Shown here piece after piece: positions 38,010 to 47,558 of a stretch of 61,121 nucleotides of DNA (its first letter is position 1; each line of letters starts with the position of its first letter). Source of the DNA: Bacteroidota bacterium. Its GTDB lineage: Bacteria > Bacteroidota > Bacteroidia > Flavobacteriales_D > Crocinitomicaceae. The position numbers were made by a program, and so were the translations under genes. The stretch is from positions 1-61,121 of the forward strand of contig JAJRQK010000034.1 of assembly GCA_024280295.1 (NCBI GenBank). Reading direction: 5' to 3'. Below the pieces are notes generated by a model. It did no database searches. It worked only from the letters and a program-made list of their open reading frames with translations, and was not told the DNA's origin.

Positions 38010-38017
38010 CATCTTTG
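38010..38017 (+). promoter_or_regulatory. Probable -7 box of the porin gene
   Basis: CATCTTTG followed by CA, one base off TAnnTTTG. It lies downstream of the in-frame ATG at 37987, so it supports translation from 38041. Confidence 0.4.
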
Positions 38018-38040
38018 CACAACAACAATATGAATTAATT

Positions 38041-39270
38041 ATGAATAGAATATTAATAACATCGCTACTCGTCCTATTTACGAGCTTTGGATTTTCTCAA
38101 CGAAAAATTGATTCTAAATTTGGGAAAGGAATCTACAATGTCATTGCTGCTGATAGCTCTTGGAGTATGAAATTTGGGATACGATTTCAGTCCCTTTTCG
38201 TTGCGAATTGGAATGTAAATGATTCCACCGGATTTGGACAAGCAACTACAAATTCGATGATTCGAAGAGCTCGGTTGAAATTTGGAGGATTTGCATGGTC
38301 TCCAAAATTAAAGTATAAAATAGAATTAGGACTCTCAAATAAGGACCTTGGTAAAGTGAGCGATCGAACAAATTTTGCTCCAAGAATGATTCTGGATGCC
38401 GTTTTGAAATGGAACTTCTACCAAAATTTTGAACTATGGACTGGACAAACAAAAATCCCAAGTAACAGAGAGCGTGTTGTATCCTCTGCCAATTTACAAC
38501 TTGTTGATCGCTCTCACTTGAATAAAGTATTTAACCTCGATCGTGATATTGGACTACAATTGCATCATCACTTTAAATTGGGAAAACAATTTGTTGTTAA
38601 AGAAGCTTTTGCTTTTTCTCAAGGAGAAGGAAGAAACCTAGTTCAAGATAACCTAGGAGGATACAAATACACAGGCCGAATTGAGTTCTTGCCTTTTGGG
38701 AATTTTGCGAGTAAAGGAGATTATGTGGGTGCAGATTTGAAGCGAGAGCCAAAACCTAAGTTGGCAGTTACTGCTATTTATGATTGGCAGGATCGTGCAG
38801 TGAAAGATAAAGCAAGTCAAGGAACATACATGAGCTATGATACAAACGATGATGGAGATATTGATGGCTATTTTGAGTCAAATGTGAGTGCTTTGTTTGT
38901 AGACTTAATGTTCAAGTTTAAAGGCTTCTCATTTATGGGAGAGTATGCAATGCGTGATGCAGATAAGATTCAACAATCTATAGTCAATGATGACCTTTCT
39001 GTAACAACGCGAACTGTTTATGTTGGTGATGGTTTCAACGCCCAAGCTGGATATTTATTCAAAAATAACTGGGAGATTGCAGGAAGATATACCCAAATTA
39101 ATCCTAAAACAATTACAGGGAAAAGTGCTTTTCAGCAATACACATTAGGACTTTCAAAGTATATCGTTGGGCATAAATTGAAAATTCAGACGGATGTTAG
39201 TTATTTGACAACTGATGGTTCTGCAAATAGTGGATTAATGTATAGAATGCAAGTTGATCTTCATTTTTAG
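38041..39270 (+). CDS. Porin of the phosphate-selective O/P family
   Basis: A 409-residue outer membrane beta-barrel. I choose ATG 38041 because it begins a proper signal peptide (MNRILITSLLVLFTSFGFSQ); an in-frame ATG at 37987 would put 18 polar residues in front. The mature part shows alternating strands (MKFGIRFQSLFVANWN, IRRARLKFGGFAW, YKIELGLSNKDLG, AQAGYLFKNNWEIAGRYTQI) ending in a C-terminal aromatic (QVDLHF). This matches porin O/P proteins (OprO/OprP-like) as found next to Na/Pi transporters in Bacteroidota. It is divergent from the Na/Pi gene, so the pair would move phosphate across both membranes. Confidence 0.85.
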   Translation: MNRILITSLLVLFTSFGFSQRKIDSKFGKGIYNVIAADSSWSMKFGIRFQSLFVANWNVNDSTGFGQATTNSMIRRARLKFGGFAWSPKLKYKIELGLSNKDLGKVSDRTNFAPRMILDAVLKWNFYQNFELWTGQTKIPSNRERVVSSANLQLVDRSHLNKVFNLDRDIGLQLHHHFKLGKQFVVKEAFAFSQGEGRNLVQDNLGGYKYTGRIEFLPFGNFASKGDYVGADLKREPKPKLAVTAIYDWQDRAVKDKASQGTYMSYDTNDDGDIDGYFESNVSALFVDLMFKFKGFSFMGEYAMRDADKIQQSIVNDDLSVTTRTVYVGDGFNAQAGYLFKNNWEIAGRYTQINPKTITGKSAFQQYTLGLSKYIVGHKLKIQTDVSYLTTDGSANSGLMYRMQVDLHF

Positions 39271-39293
39271 AAGTTAACGATTCTTAGAATGTG

Positions 39294-39327
39294 CGCCCAT
39301 TTTCAAAATTGAAGATGGGCGTTTTTT
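39294..39327 (+). terminator. Terminator of the porin gene
   Basis: CGCCCAT and ATGGGCG pair, with inner TTTCAA/TTGAAG pairing, followed by six T. Confidence 0.9.
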
Positions 39328-39427
39328 ATTGCTAAACTCTTAAATTCCTGTTAAATCCGATGTTAGAGTTTGTTTCCAGTTAGTTCATGTTACTAAATCA
39401 CTTATATTAGTACCCCAAGCAGGAACG

Positions 39428-40117
39428 ATGAAAATAAAAATTTTACTTGTTGAAGATAACATTAGCCTAGGTTTTATTATCTCGGATCAATTGAAATCAG
39501 ACGGCTATGATGTCACTCTTTGTTCTGATGGGGCTGAAGGCTTTACACGGTTCAATAACGAGAAATTCCACCTTTGCATATTCGATGTGATGATGCCAAA
39601 AAAGGATGGCTTCACATTAGCAAGAGACGTTCGAAAAGTGAACACGGAGATTCCTATCTTATTTTTAACAGCTAAATCTGCAGATGAAGATAAAGTTGAA
39701 GGATTCAAAGCGGGCGGAGATGACTATCTAACGAAGCCATTCAATGTGGAGGAATTACAACTTCGAGTGGCAGCTTTATTACGACGAGTGAATATTCACG
39801 CTGAAACGGCAGAAAAAGATACGTATGAAATTGGTTCATATAATTTCGATACGATAAATTATCAACTGAACCACACGAATTTTGAGAAGACCCTCACTAA
39901 AAAGGAATCGCAAATCTTGAAAATTTTGTGCAAGTTCATAAATCAGGTAGTGGCACGCGAAGTTGTTCTAAATGCTGTTTGGGGACAAGATGATTATTTT
40001 GTTGGTAGAAGTTTAGATGTTTTTATTACGAAGTTGAGAAAGTATTTGAAAGAAGACAAACGAATTCAAATTACCAACGTTCATGGAATAGGTTTTAAAT
40101 TAGAGGTGAGCGAATGA
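39428..40117 (+). CDS. OmpR-family response regulator without adjacent kinase
   Basis: A 229-residue regulator: receiver with ED (9-10), phosphoacceptor Asp53 (LCIFDVMMPKKDGF) and Lys in LTKPFNVEEL; winged helix ending GRSLDVFITKLRKYLKED and NVHGIGFKLEVSE. It is of the RprY/KdpE-like branch rather than the PhoB pair at 27868 and 33131. No histidine kinase lies next to it. It overlaps the following small exported-protein gene by 4 bases. Confidence 0.9.
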   Translation: MKIKILLVEDNISLGFIISDQLKSDGYDVTLCSDGAEGFTRFNNEKFHLCIFDVMMPKKDGFTLARDVRKVNTEIPILFLTAKSADEDKVEGFKAGGDDYLTKPFNVEELQLRVAALLRRVNIHAETAEKDTYEIGSYNFDTINYQLNHTNFEKTLTKKESQILKILCKFINQVVAREVVLNAVWGQDDYFVGRSLDVFITKLRKYLKEDKRIQITNVHGIGFKLEVSE

Positions 40118-40518
40118 AAGTGATCATAACAATTATCAGTCTTTGGATATGTTCGTTCTCCTATGCTGATCAACTTGCCTATATTTCTCAGCATGAAGCT
40201 AATTTGGCGATTATCAAAATATCTAAAATGAAGTCGGTTTACCTCTTCTGCGGATGTTGTAGTATGAGAAAACCAACCAAAGTTAAACCAATTAGAGTTT
40301 ATTCAAAGTACACAAGTTATGAGTCCTACTATGAAGTTTACGTAGATTACCTTGATGAGGATGGTATCACTCGAACAACATCTTTGGATCTTGCCTATGT
40401 TTGGAAAAAGGGACTGTTCAAATACAAAACAATTGGTAAAATTTTAGGACTAGAGCATGATCAATGCGTTTACATAAAGGACTGGGATAATCCGAAGAAC
40501 ACCGAAAGGGACATATAG
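40114..40518 (+). CDS. Small exported protein of unknown function
   Basis: A 134-residue protein with a signal peptide (MKVIITIISLWICSFSYADQ). The mature part has a Cys cluster (FCGCC) and is otherwise polar and beta-rich (YYEVYVDYLDEDG), ending with another Cys (HDQC). No family recognised. The ATGA overlap with the regulator gene upstream and the 1-base gap to tsaB downstream indicate a three-gene operon; whether function is shared is unknown. Confidence 0.75.
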   Translation: MKVIITIISLWICSFSYADQLAYISQHEANLAIIKISKMKSVYLFCGCCSMRKPTKVKPIRVYSKYTSYESYYEVYVDYLDEDGITRTTSLDLAYVWKKGLFKYKTIGKILGLEHDQCVYIKDWDNPKNTERDI

Positions 40519-40519
40519 A

Positions 40520-41188
40520 ATGACGTACATTTTACACCTAGAAACAGCAACTAAAGTATGTTCTGTTGCACTTTCAAAAGGTGGTGAACTCTGCGCGTTG
40601 AAAGAACTTCAAGAAGACGGCTATTCTCACGGTGAAAATTTAACATTGTTCGTCGAGAATGTTCTCAATCAAGAAGGGATTTCCTCTAAAGAATTATCGG
40701 CTATTTCAGTGGCGTCTGGTCCTGGATCATACACAGGATTGAGAATTGGGGTTGCAACTGCAAAAGGGTTTTGTTTTGCGCATGACATCCCGTTAATCGC
40801 CATTGATTCCCTTACTGCTCTTTCTGAACAAGCTAAATTAAAGCACCCAAACAATAATTTATGCTCGGTGATTGATGCACGGCGCATGGAAGTTTACAAC
40901 TTGTTCATTGATCCTAGTGGTGATCGTTTAAAAGAAATTTCTGCAGATATTATTGAGGCAGATTCGTACCGTAAATTCGAGCCATTCGTCTATTTTGGAG
41001 ATGGTGCTGAGAAATTGCGAGAAATTTGGACAGATAGAAATTGCATGATCGATACATCAATTCTATCTTCCGCTAAAGGACAAGTCTCACTGGCATTTGA
41101 GAAGTTTACAAATGCAGATTTTGTTGATGTTGCCTATTTCGAACCGTTTTATTTGAAAGATTTTATTGCTGGTAAAAAGGTTAAATAG
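40520..41188 (+). CDS. tsaB: tRNA threonylcarbamoyladenosine synthesis subunit TsaB
   Basis: A 222-residue ASKHA-fold protein, the dimerisation partner of TsaD in adding threonylcarbamoyl to A37 of ANN-decoding tRNAs. It opens ILHLETATKVCSVALSKGGE and has the family block VASGPGSYTGLRIGVATAKG and IDSLTALSEQA, then DARRMEVYNLF. Length fits the normal about 220-230. It is the last gene of the operon starting at 39428, and convergent with trpA across a repeat. Confidence 0.95.
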   Translation: MTYILHLETATKVCSVALSKGGELCALKELQEDGYSHGENLTLFVENVLNQEGISSKELSAISVASGPGSYTGLRIGVATAKGFCFAHDIPLIAIDSLTALSEQAKLKHPNNNLCSVIDARRMEVYNLFIDPSGDRLKEISADIIEADSYRKFEPFVYFGDGAEKLREIWTDRNCMIDTSILSSAKGQVSLAFEKFTNADFVDVAYFEPFYLKDFIAGKKVK

Positions 41189-41198
41189 TTGTTTTAAC

Positions 41199-41255
41199 AG
41201 GCTATTCACTCTATCTTTTATTGCATAAAAGGATGCCACTGCTATCTTTAACGCA
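41199..41255 (+). repeat. Dispersed palindromic repeat, copy B
   Basis: GGCTATTCACTCTATC then CTTTTATTGCATAAAAG then GATGCCACTGC and TAACGCAA. The stem is CTTTTAT/ATAAAAG. The right end reaches into the trpA stop codon. It sits between the convergent tsaB and trpA genes and may serve as their shared terminator or RNA end. Confidence 0.65.
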
Positions 41256-41985
41256 ACTCATTCAAATATTCAATTTCTTCTCCCTTCCCTACTGCCTTCA
41301 AATATGCAGATCCAATAATTGCTCCATCAGATACTGATTGAACTTTCTCTACATCTTCACTTGATTGTATTCCGAATCCTATAAACATAGGGGTGTTTCC
41401 GCAGATCTCTTTAATCTTAGCGTAACGCTTTAATCTATCATTGCTAAAATTGCTTTGCCCTCCAGTGGTTGCATTTGAAGAGACCAGGTAAACAAAACTA
41501 TTTTTGCATAATTCAGCAGTTTTCAGAATACGCTCGTTAGATGATTCGGGAGTGATTAGAAAACTGGGAAAGACTCCTTTTGACTCGAATTTTGCCTGAT
41601 AATACCGTTCGTAAATTTCGATACTAAGATCTGGAAGGATGACTGTGCTTATTCCCAATAATTGACATTCGTTTAGGAAATTATCGATTCCGAAGCTAAT
41701 AATCGGATTGAAATAGCCCATTAAAACAATTGTTAGCGTCGATTTTCGATCGTGGAGTTGCTCAAAGAGTAACGGTAGGTTCATCCCGTTGTTAATCGCA
41801 ATTTCACTTGTCGCTTGAATCGTTGGTCCATCTGCCAATGGATCCGAAAATGGAATTCCAACTTCAACAAAATCGATTCCATTCGATTCAAGCAACTCGA
41901 GTTGTTCGTTTAAGCTATCCAGTTTTGGGTATCCAGCAGTAACGAAGATGCTGATTTGCTTTTTATCTTTTTTGAATACGTTCAT
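41248..41985 (-). CDS. trpA: Tryptophan synthase alpha chain
   Basis: A 245-residue TIM barrel that splits indole-3-glycerol phosphate into indole and glyceraldehyde 3-phosphate. FVTAGYP, the catalytic Glu in [16 protein letters not shown] and its Asp are present; [10 protein letters not shown] binds phosphate near the end. About 20 residues shorter than E. coli TrpA, mainly at the N-terminus. Last gene of trpEGDCFBA; its start overlaps trpB by 4 bases, which suits the tight alpha2beta2 complex. Confidence 0.97.
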   Translation of the reverse strand: MNVFKKDKKQISIFVTAGYPKLDSLNEQLELLESNGIDFVEVGIPFSDPLADGPTIQATSEIAINNGMNLPLLFEQLHDRKSTLTIVLMGYFNPIISFGIDNFLNECQLLGISTVILPDLSIEIYERYYQAKFESKGVFPSFLITPESSNERILKTAELCKNSFVYLVSSNATTGGQSNFSNDRLKRYAKIKEICGNTPMFIGFGIQSSEDVEKVQSVSDGAIIGSAYLKAVGKGEEIEYLNELR

Positions 41986-43172
41986 TTCGATTCGATATAA
42001 TGTTTCATGTCCTTATCACCTCTTCCAGAAAGATTGATGACAATAATATCATTTGATTTAATTTCGATATGCTGTAAAGCAGCTAGAGCGTGTGCACTTT
42101 CTAATGCCGGAATTATCCCTTCATTTTGCGAGAGTGATTTTGCTGCTGACAATGCTTCTTTATCAGTTACAGAAACAGTCTTTGTTCGTCCTTCTTCAAT
42201 TGAATGGGCATGCAACGGACCAATTCCAGGGTAATCTAGTCCAGCAGAAATGGAGTAGGGCTCAGTAACTTGTCCAAACTCACCTTGCATTAGTAGTGTC
42301 ATGCTTCCATGAAGAACCCCCGGAGATCCTAGAAATGATGTCGCTGCGGACTTTCCACTTTTTAATCCCAATCCTGATGCCTCAACAGCAATTAATTCAA
42401 CAGATTCTTCTTGATAGTAATGATAGAAAGCCCCCGCTGCATTGCTTCCACCACCGACACATGCAACTACTTTTGTTGGAAATTCCGATCCTGTTTTCTC
42501 TAATAGTTGACTTCTCATTTCTTGTGAAATTACCGACTGAAATAGTGCTACCATTTCTGGATAAGGGTGTGGCCCAACAACACTTCCTATTAAATAATAA
42601 GCATCAGGATGATTGATCCAATATCGAATTGCTTCGTTGGTCGCATCTTTTAGTGTCTTACTTCCACTTGTTGCAGGAATGACAGTTGCTCCTAAAAACT
42701 CCATTCGCTTCACATTTGGGGCTTGTCTTTTCATGTCAATTTCTCCCATAAAAACAACACATTCCATGTCCATTAATGCACATGCTGTTGCCGTTGCTAC
42801 TCCATGCTGACCCGCGCCTGTTTCTGCAATAATGGTTTTCTTGCCCATTTTCTTCGCCAAAAGAATCTGCCCAAGAGCATTGTTGATTTTATGTGCACCT
42901 GTGTGATTCAAATCTTCTCGTTTCAAATAGACAGTGCATTTATATTTCTTACTTAACTTCTTGGAATGATAGAGTGGAGTTGGTCTGCCCACATAATCTT
43001 TCAGTAAACAAATGAACTCTAATTTAAAGTCATCTTGTGAACAATACTGCCTAAATGCTGAATCTAATTCCTCAACATTTGGGCGCAGCAATTCTGGAAT
43101 GAATGCCCCTCCAAATTCTCCATAGAAGCCTAAGTCATCAGGTTGAGTGTACGGTTGTGCTTTTAATTGCAT
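41982..43172 (-). CDS. trpB: Tryptophan synthase beta chain
   Basis: A 396-residue PLP enzyme joining indole and serine. The PLP lysine lies in [10 protein letters not shown]; the phosphate loop is [10 protein letters not shown]; the opening [22 protein letters not shown] is typical of TrpB1. The only upstream start, ATG 43172, makes it overlap trpF by 35 bases, more than the usual 4-base coupling in this operon. Confidence 0.98.
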   Translation of the reverse strand: MQLKAQPYTQPDDLGFYGEFGGAFIPELLRPNVEELDSAFRQYCSQDDFKLEFICLLKDYVGRPTPLYHSKKLSKKYKCTVYLKREDLNHTGAHKINNALGQILLAKKMGKKTIIAETGAGQHGVATATACALMDMECVVFMGEIDMKRQAPNVKRMEFLGATVIPATSGSKTLKDATNEAIRYWINHPDAYYLIGSVVGPHPYPEMVALFQSVISQEMRSQLLEKTGSEFPTKVVACVGGGSNAAGAFYHYYQEESVELIAVEASGLGLKSGKSAATSFLGSPGVLHGSMTLLMQGEFGQVTEPYSISAGLDYPGIGPLHAHSIEEGRTKTVSVTDKEALSAAKSLSQNEGIIPALESAHALAALQHIEIKSNDIIVINLSGRGDKDMKHYIESK

Positions 43173-43752
43173 CTATAAATGTTTTTAATTCATCAATGTT
43201 TTTATCTGCTGGACTAATCTCAAACCCACTATTGAGATCTACCCCTACAAGTTTTGGGTGGTGTAATTCTTTAATCGCTTGTAGTGAGTTTGAATTGATT
43301 CCGCCACTTAAAAGAAAGGGTATTTTTCCTTTATAGAAACTTAGAATTTCCCAGTTGAACTGCTTACCAGACCCGCCATGTTGTTCCGTTTTAGTATTAA
43401 AGAGAAAGAGATCAACAAACTCTTCATAGAATGTGGTATCCGTAATTTGATCCTCTGTTTCAATTCCAAATGCTTTAATAACCTTCACATAATTCGAGAC
43501 CGATCGGCAATATTCGGGCGACTCATTTCCATGTAATTGTACATAATCGAGTGAATGCTTTACACTAAGTTTTTTCACGTTATCAAGTGGTGAATTGACA
43601 AATACACCTACTTTTTGTGCATGTCTAGTTGCAGGTGTCTTTTCAACATACCTTGGTGATTTATCATAGAGGATGAAGCCGATAAAATCAACATACTTTT
43701 CAACTTCTCGTATTTGCTGGGAATCTTTCATTCCACATACTTTTACAATCAT
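43138..43752 (-). CDS. trpF: Phosphoribosylanthranilate isomerase
   Basis: A 204-residue TIM barrel that converts phosphoribosylanthranilate to the carboxyphenylamino-deoxyribulose phosphate. KVCGM holds the catalytic Cys; YVQLHGNES and PFLLSGGIN (catalytic Asp region near [10 protein letters not shown]) are conserved. It overlaps trpC by 4 bases at its start and trpB by 35 at its end. Confidence 0.96.
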   Translation of the reverse strand: MIVKVCGMKDSQQIREVEKYVDFIGFILYDKSPRYVEKTPATRHAQKVGVFVNSPLDNVKKLSVKHSLDYVQLHGNESPEYCRSVSNYVKVIKAFGIETEDQITDTTFYEEFVDLFLFNTKTEQHGGSGKQFNWEILSFYKGKIPFLLSGGINSNSLQAIKELHHPKLVGVDLNSGFEISPADKNIDELKTFIDAIKSTTVHST

Positions 43753-44537
43753 GCAGCATTGATTTTAGTGTGTAACGATTCGATAAATTCTTTTGGATTT
43801 TGCTGCTTAAGTATGCTCTGGCCAATCAATGCTCCGTGAAATCCACATTTTTGTAGTGCACGTAATTCGTAACCAGTTTTAATTCCCGACTCAGAGATGA
43901 ATGTCCCGTCTTTTGGTAAAAACTTGAAGAGATCGAAAGAGTTTTGAACATCTGTTTTCTGTGCATGTAGATCGCGGTTGTTAATGCCAATTACGTCAAC
44001 AAACACATTGAGTTTATAGAGTTCAGACTGACTGTGGAATTCCATGACAACTTCCATTCCTAAGCTTTGAGCAATTATGGTGAGATGTAGTGCCTCCTCT
44101 TTTGTGAGTACTTCAGCAATTAATAGAATAGCATCTGCACCAATTGCTTTTGATTCGAAGAGTTGGAACTCGTCAATAATAAACTCTTTTCGCAGAACTG
44201 GTAGAGAAGAGACTTCCTTAATGTTTAATAGGTCATCGTTTGATCCTCCGAAATAAGTAAAGTCAGTTAAACAGGAGATCGCTGATGCACCAGCTACTTC
44301 ATAATTTTTTGCCTGTTTCGCAACATCTAAATTCTCGTTAATGATTCCCGCGCTTGGTGATTTCCGTTTTATCTCAGCGATAATTCCAAATTTATTTCTC
44401 TTCAATGCCTCTTTGAGTGATTTACAACTTTTCGAGAAATACTCTGCCTGCTCTAAATCTTGATATGTGAATTTCGTTTTCAACGACTTTATCTCCTCTT
44501 TTTTTGTTGCAATAATTCTATCTAATATGGTACTCAT
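43749..44537 (-). CDS. trpC: Indole-3-glycerol-phosphate synthase
   Basis: A 262-residue TIM barrel that closes the indole ring. Catalytic residues are in IIAEIKRKSPSAG (Lys and the Ser-Pro-Ser loop), LRKEFIIDEFQ (Lys, Glu) and VIGINNRDL, with SESGIKT near the end. Not fused to trpF, unlike enterics. Six bases separate it from trpD. Confidence 0.97.
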   Translation of the reverse strand: MSTILDRIIATKKEEIKSLKTKFTYQDLEQAEYFSKSCKSLKEALKRNKFGIIAEIKRKSPSAGIINENLDVAKQAKNYEVAGASAISCLTDFTYFGGSNDDLLNIKEVSSLPVLRKEFIIDEFQLFESKAIGADAILLIAEVLTKEEALHLTIIAQSLGMEVVMEFHSQSELYKLNVFVDVIGINNRDLHAQKTDVQNSFDLFKFLPKDGTFISESGIKTGYELRALQKCGFHGALIGQSILKQQNPKEFIESLHTKINAA

Positions 44538-44543
44538 AATGTT

Positions 44544-45521
44544 CTAGTTTGAAAGTGTTTTAATCCCGTGTCCTGAATGAATGAATCCTAATGCTTCGTT
44601 ATATAGTTCTATGATTGGAGTTTCTGGATGATATAATCGTAAACCCACAGAAACATTTGCTGCTGTTACTTCATTTTGTTCTTTTGTTCCTTCTCCTTTA
44701 AGAATAGATGTTAGAATATGAGCAGCATTTTTAATACTCTTCCCTGAATTAAGTGTGGATTGATGTACTCTTTCGGTTGAGAATGAAGCCGCATTAATAA
44801 GTTCATCTCCCTGCTTACCTAAAAGTCGTGTGTCATTAGTGAGTGTGATTTCATCGTAGCCATCCATACCATAAGTGATGGTGAAATTTGTGCGGCCTTG
44901 CTGAAGAATATGTTGATATACCTTCGCTAATTCGAGTGAATAGGTTCCTGTTAATTGATAGTTGGGCTGAACTGGGTTTACCAACGGACCAAGGCAATTA
45001 AATACACTTCTAATTCCCAGGTTTCGTCTTACAGTCGCAACTTTTTTCATTGTTGGATGAAACAATGGTGCATGGAGGAAGCAGATATTTTTATCCGCTA
45101 GATTTTTTTCCAAAATCTGATTATCTGAAGTGAACTCAATCCCAATTTCTTCCAGGACATTTGATGATCCGCAAAGTGAACTAACACCATAATTCCCATG
45201 CTTGATCACTTTCTTCCCCATACCAGCAAGAACGAAAGCTGTGGTCGTCGAAATATTGAATGTGTCTTTTCCATCTCCACCTGTACCACAAAGATCAACT
45301 GCGTTTTCAGCGTCAAGTTCCACAGGTGCACAAAGTTCTAGGAGTGCAACACGCAATCCTCTTAACTCCTCCAGTTGCACTCCTCGCATTTGCATTCCAA
45401 CGAGTATTCCACTTATGGCTTCTTTTGTGTACTTCTCATCATCTATATCATAAATAAAACGTTTGGCCTCTTCGAATGATAGGTGTTCATGTGCTATTAT
45501 TTTTGAAAGTATTAACGACAT
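44544..45521 (-). CDS. trpD: Anthranilate phosphoribosyltransferase
   Basis: A 325-residue enzyme transferring phosphoribose from PRPP to anthranilate. The PRPP loop is DLCGTGGDGKDTFNIST; KHGNYGVSS and the metal/pyrophosphate region YGMDGYDEITL follow. Normal length, not fused to trpG. One base separates it from the trpG stop codon. Confidence 0.97.
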   Translation of the reverse strand: MSLILSKIIAHEHLSFEEAKRFIYDIDDEKYTKEAISGILVGMQMRGVQLEELRGLRVALLELCAPVELDAENAVDLCGTGGDGKDTFNISTTTAFVLAGMGKKVIKHGNYGVSSLCGSSNVLEEIGIEFTSDNQILEKNLADKNICFLHAPLFHPTMKKVATVRRNLGIRSVFNCLGPLVNPVQPNYQLTGTYSLELAKVYQHILQQGRTNFTITYGMDGYDEITLTNDTRLLGKQGDELINAASFSTERVHQSTLNSGKSIKNAAHILTSILKGEGTKEQNEVTAANVSVGLRLYHPETPIIELYNEALGFIHSGHGIKTLSN

Positions 45522-45522
45522 A

Positions 45523-46083
45523 TTATATGTTTATCCAGTTCGTAATTAGTGTTCTCCCTTCTGGAGTTAGGATCGATTCAGGATGAAATTGAACTCCATA
45601 GATTGGTAATTCATTGTGTTCCATCGCCATACTTTCTCCATCCAAAGTATGTGCTGTTACACGGAAATCTTTAGGTGTGTTTCCAACATGCCAGCTATGA
45701 TATCTTCCTGCTTCAAATTCAACTGGAATACCATTAAAAAGTATTGATGAGTTTGTGTGTTTTAAAGTGGAAGCCTTTCCATGGACTGCTTTTTTAGATT
45801 GCTTAATTGTTCCACCAAAAGTTTCTGCAATTGCTTGATGCCCAAGACAGACTCCTAGAATTTTTTTATTGCGGGCGAATTGTTTGATTACCTCTGTTAA
45901 TTGTCCTGCTTCTGATGGTATTCCTGGTCCTGGGGAGAGTAAAATTCCGTCTGAATCATCTATTATCGCAAAATTCAATTGATTATTTCGTTGCACATTG
46001 ATTTCGCAACCACTTTCACGCAAGTAACGAACAAGGTTGTACACAAATGAATCATAATTATCTATAACCGTTATTCGTTTCAT
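45523..46083 (-). CDS. trpG: Anthranilate synthase glutamine amidotransferase component
   Basis: A 186-residue class I glutaminase that supplies ammonia to TrpE. Nucleophile Cys79 lies in GVCLGHQAIAE; the oxyanion segment LLSPGPG and the His-Glu pair in GVQFHPESILT complete the triad. It overlaps trpE by 4 bases. In some bacteria this subunit is shared with PabB; no pabB is seen here. Confidence 0.97.
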   Translation of the reverse strand: MKRITVIDNYDSFVYNLVRYLRESGCEINVQRNNQLNFAIIDDSDGILLSPGPGIPSEAGQLTEVIKQFARNKKILGVCLGHQAIAETFGGTIKQSKKAVHGKASTLKHTNSSILFNGIPVEFEAGRYHSWHVGNTPKDFRVTAHTLDGESMAMEHNELPIYGVQFHPESILTPEGRTLITNWINI

Positions 46084-47477
46084 ACTGTTGTTACTTTTTC
46101 CGATGAAAATTGCTGATGAGTCTTCGTCATTGCTGTTCGAAGTGCGCGTAATTTATGATGTACTTCTTGTGTTTCTTTTTCCGGAATTGAATCTAAAACA
46201 ATACCTGCACCAGCTCTAAAGTGAAGTACATTATTTTTGCTTAAAAAGCTTCTGATTATGATCGCTGTGTTGATGTCTCCGTTTGCACTAATAAGGCCCA
46301 ATGCTCCTCCATAAAAATCACGTGTTGTGTCTTCATAGTGATGAATTAATTCTAATGCTTTCGGTTTTGGAGTCCCTGATAGAGTTCCTGCTGGAAAAGA
46401 ATGACTTAAGGCCTCAAATGCATTTGTTTTGTCGAGTTGTCCAGTAACTTTAGAAACGAGATGTGTTACATGACTGAAGTGTTGCACTTCCTTATACTTT
46501 TCAATTTGCACGCTTTTACAATCACGACTGAGATCATTTCTTGCCAAATCAACCAGCATTGTATGTTCTGCATTCTCTTTTGCATCATTCTTTAGAAAGT
46601 CTAGTTGGATAGCGTCTTCTTGTTCATTTCCAGTCTTTGGAATAGTTCCCGCAATTGGATGTATTTCTGCTTTGCCTGATTTAACGATGAGTTGTGCTTC
46701 TGGTGATGACCCAAATAATCGGTAAGATTCGAAATCGAAGTAGAACAAATAAGGAGAAGGATTCAATCTACGCAATTGACGGTAAACTTGAAAATCATCT
46801 CCAAAAAATGCTTGCTGAAAGGCGTTTGAAAGAACAAGCTGAAATACATCTCCTCGTTTACAATGCTCAATCCCCTTTTTCACTAATTCTGCGAATTGTT
46901 CATCAGTATATTCAGCAGTTTCTTTACCGCAAACCTCGAAAGGGAGCTCCATCAAACTATTTCGCTGAAACAAATCGTTGATTGTTTTAGACTCAAATGA
47001 TTTAGCTAAACTATTTTCTATTACTAATCCTTCATTTGTAAAGTGATCGATGATAATGATGTATTTAAAGATGAAAAGATGTAAGCTTGGAATTTCTTGA
47101 TCAGAATGAACAGAGTTGATGTGTGTTTCGTCTCTAATGTTAAATTCAAAACTAAGTCGTCCAAAGAAACCGTTCAGTTCCTCTTGTTGGAATTGAAATC
47201 CATTTAGTATTTCTTGAACCTGATCTGCGATTGGAACGTTTTCGTTTAATTGAACAGTTTGGTCACCTTTGGAAGATGAGATGGATAGGATGCCGTCGTT
47301 CAGTTGAATCTCAACAATGGGATCAAAACCAAGAATGGATTTACTGTCTTGCCGAGAATGATAATCATTGGCTTCAAGTAAACAGGCTTTCCGATAATTA
47401 TTCCGCAGCGATAAGTACAATTCTACTGGAGTGTAAATATCTGCGTTAAAGACAGTTTTTTGTGAGTATATATACAT
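46080..47477 (-). CDS. trpE: Anthranilate synthase component I
   Basis: A 465-residue chorismate-using enzyme that makes anthranilate, the first step toward tryptophan. The C-terminal catalytic part has GDVFQLVLSNAFQ, HPIAGTIPKTGNE, LVDLARNDLSR, FPAGTLSGTPKPKA and YGGALG. The N-terminal feedback site normally reads LLES; here it is LLEAND with Ala36 where Ser40 of the enteric enzyme contacts tryptophan. Start ATG 47477 lies 22 bases after the attenuator terminator, so transcription of the operon depends on read-through. Confidence 0.97.
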   Translation of the reverse strand: MYIYSQKTVFNADIYTPVELYLSLRNNYRKACLLEANDYHSRQDSKSILGFDPIVEIQLNDGILSISSSKGDQTVQLNENVPIADQVQEILNGFQFQQEELNGFFGRLSFEFNIRDETHINSVHSDQEIPSLHLFIFKYIIIIDHFTNEGLVIENSLAKSFESKTINDLFQRNSLMELPFEVCGKETAEYTDEQFAELVKKGIEHCKRGDVFQLVLSNAFQQAFFGDDFQVYRQLRRLNPSPYLFYFDFESYRLFGSSPEAQLIVKSGKAEIHPIAGTIPKTGNEQEDAIQLDFLKNDAKENAEHTMLVDLARNDLSRDCKSVQIEKYKEVQHFSHVTHLVSKVTGQLDKTNAFEALSHSFPAGTLSGTPKPKALELIHHYEDTTRDFYGGALGLISANGDINTAIIIRSFLSKNNVLHFRAGAGIVLDSIPEKETQEVHHKLRALRTAMTKTHQQFSSEKVTTV

Positions 47478-47498
47478 GATGATTGAAAAAAATGAGAC

Positions 47499-47532
47499 AA
47501 AAAAAACGACCTGTCTGATATGACAAGTCGTT
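47499..47532 (-). terminator. Attenuator terminator of the trp operon
   Basis: On the minus strand AACGACTTGTC pairs with GACAGGTCGTT around ATATCA (11 bp, one U-G pair), followed by a run of at least six further T. It lies between the leader peptide gene and trpE, in the direction of transcription. Confidence 0.9.
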
Positions 47533-47558
47533 TTAAAAATATGTGAGATAATTACATT

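Noticed and set aside
42296-42616. 106-residue plus-strand reading frame
   Set aside because: Antisense to trpB, whose coding sequence is certain; composition is that of a reversed gene.
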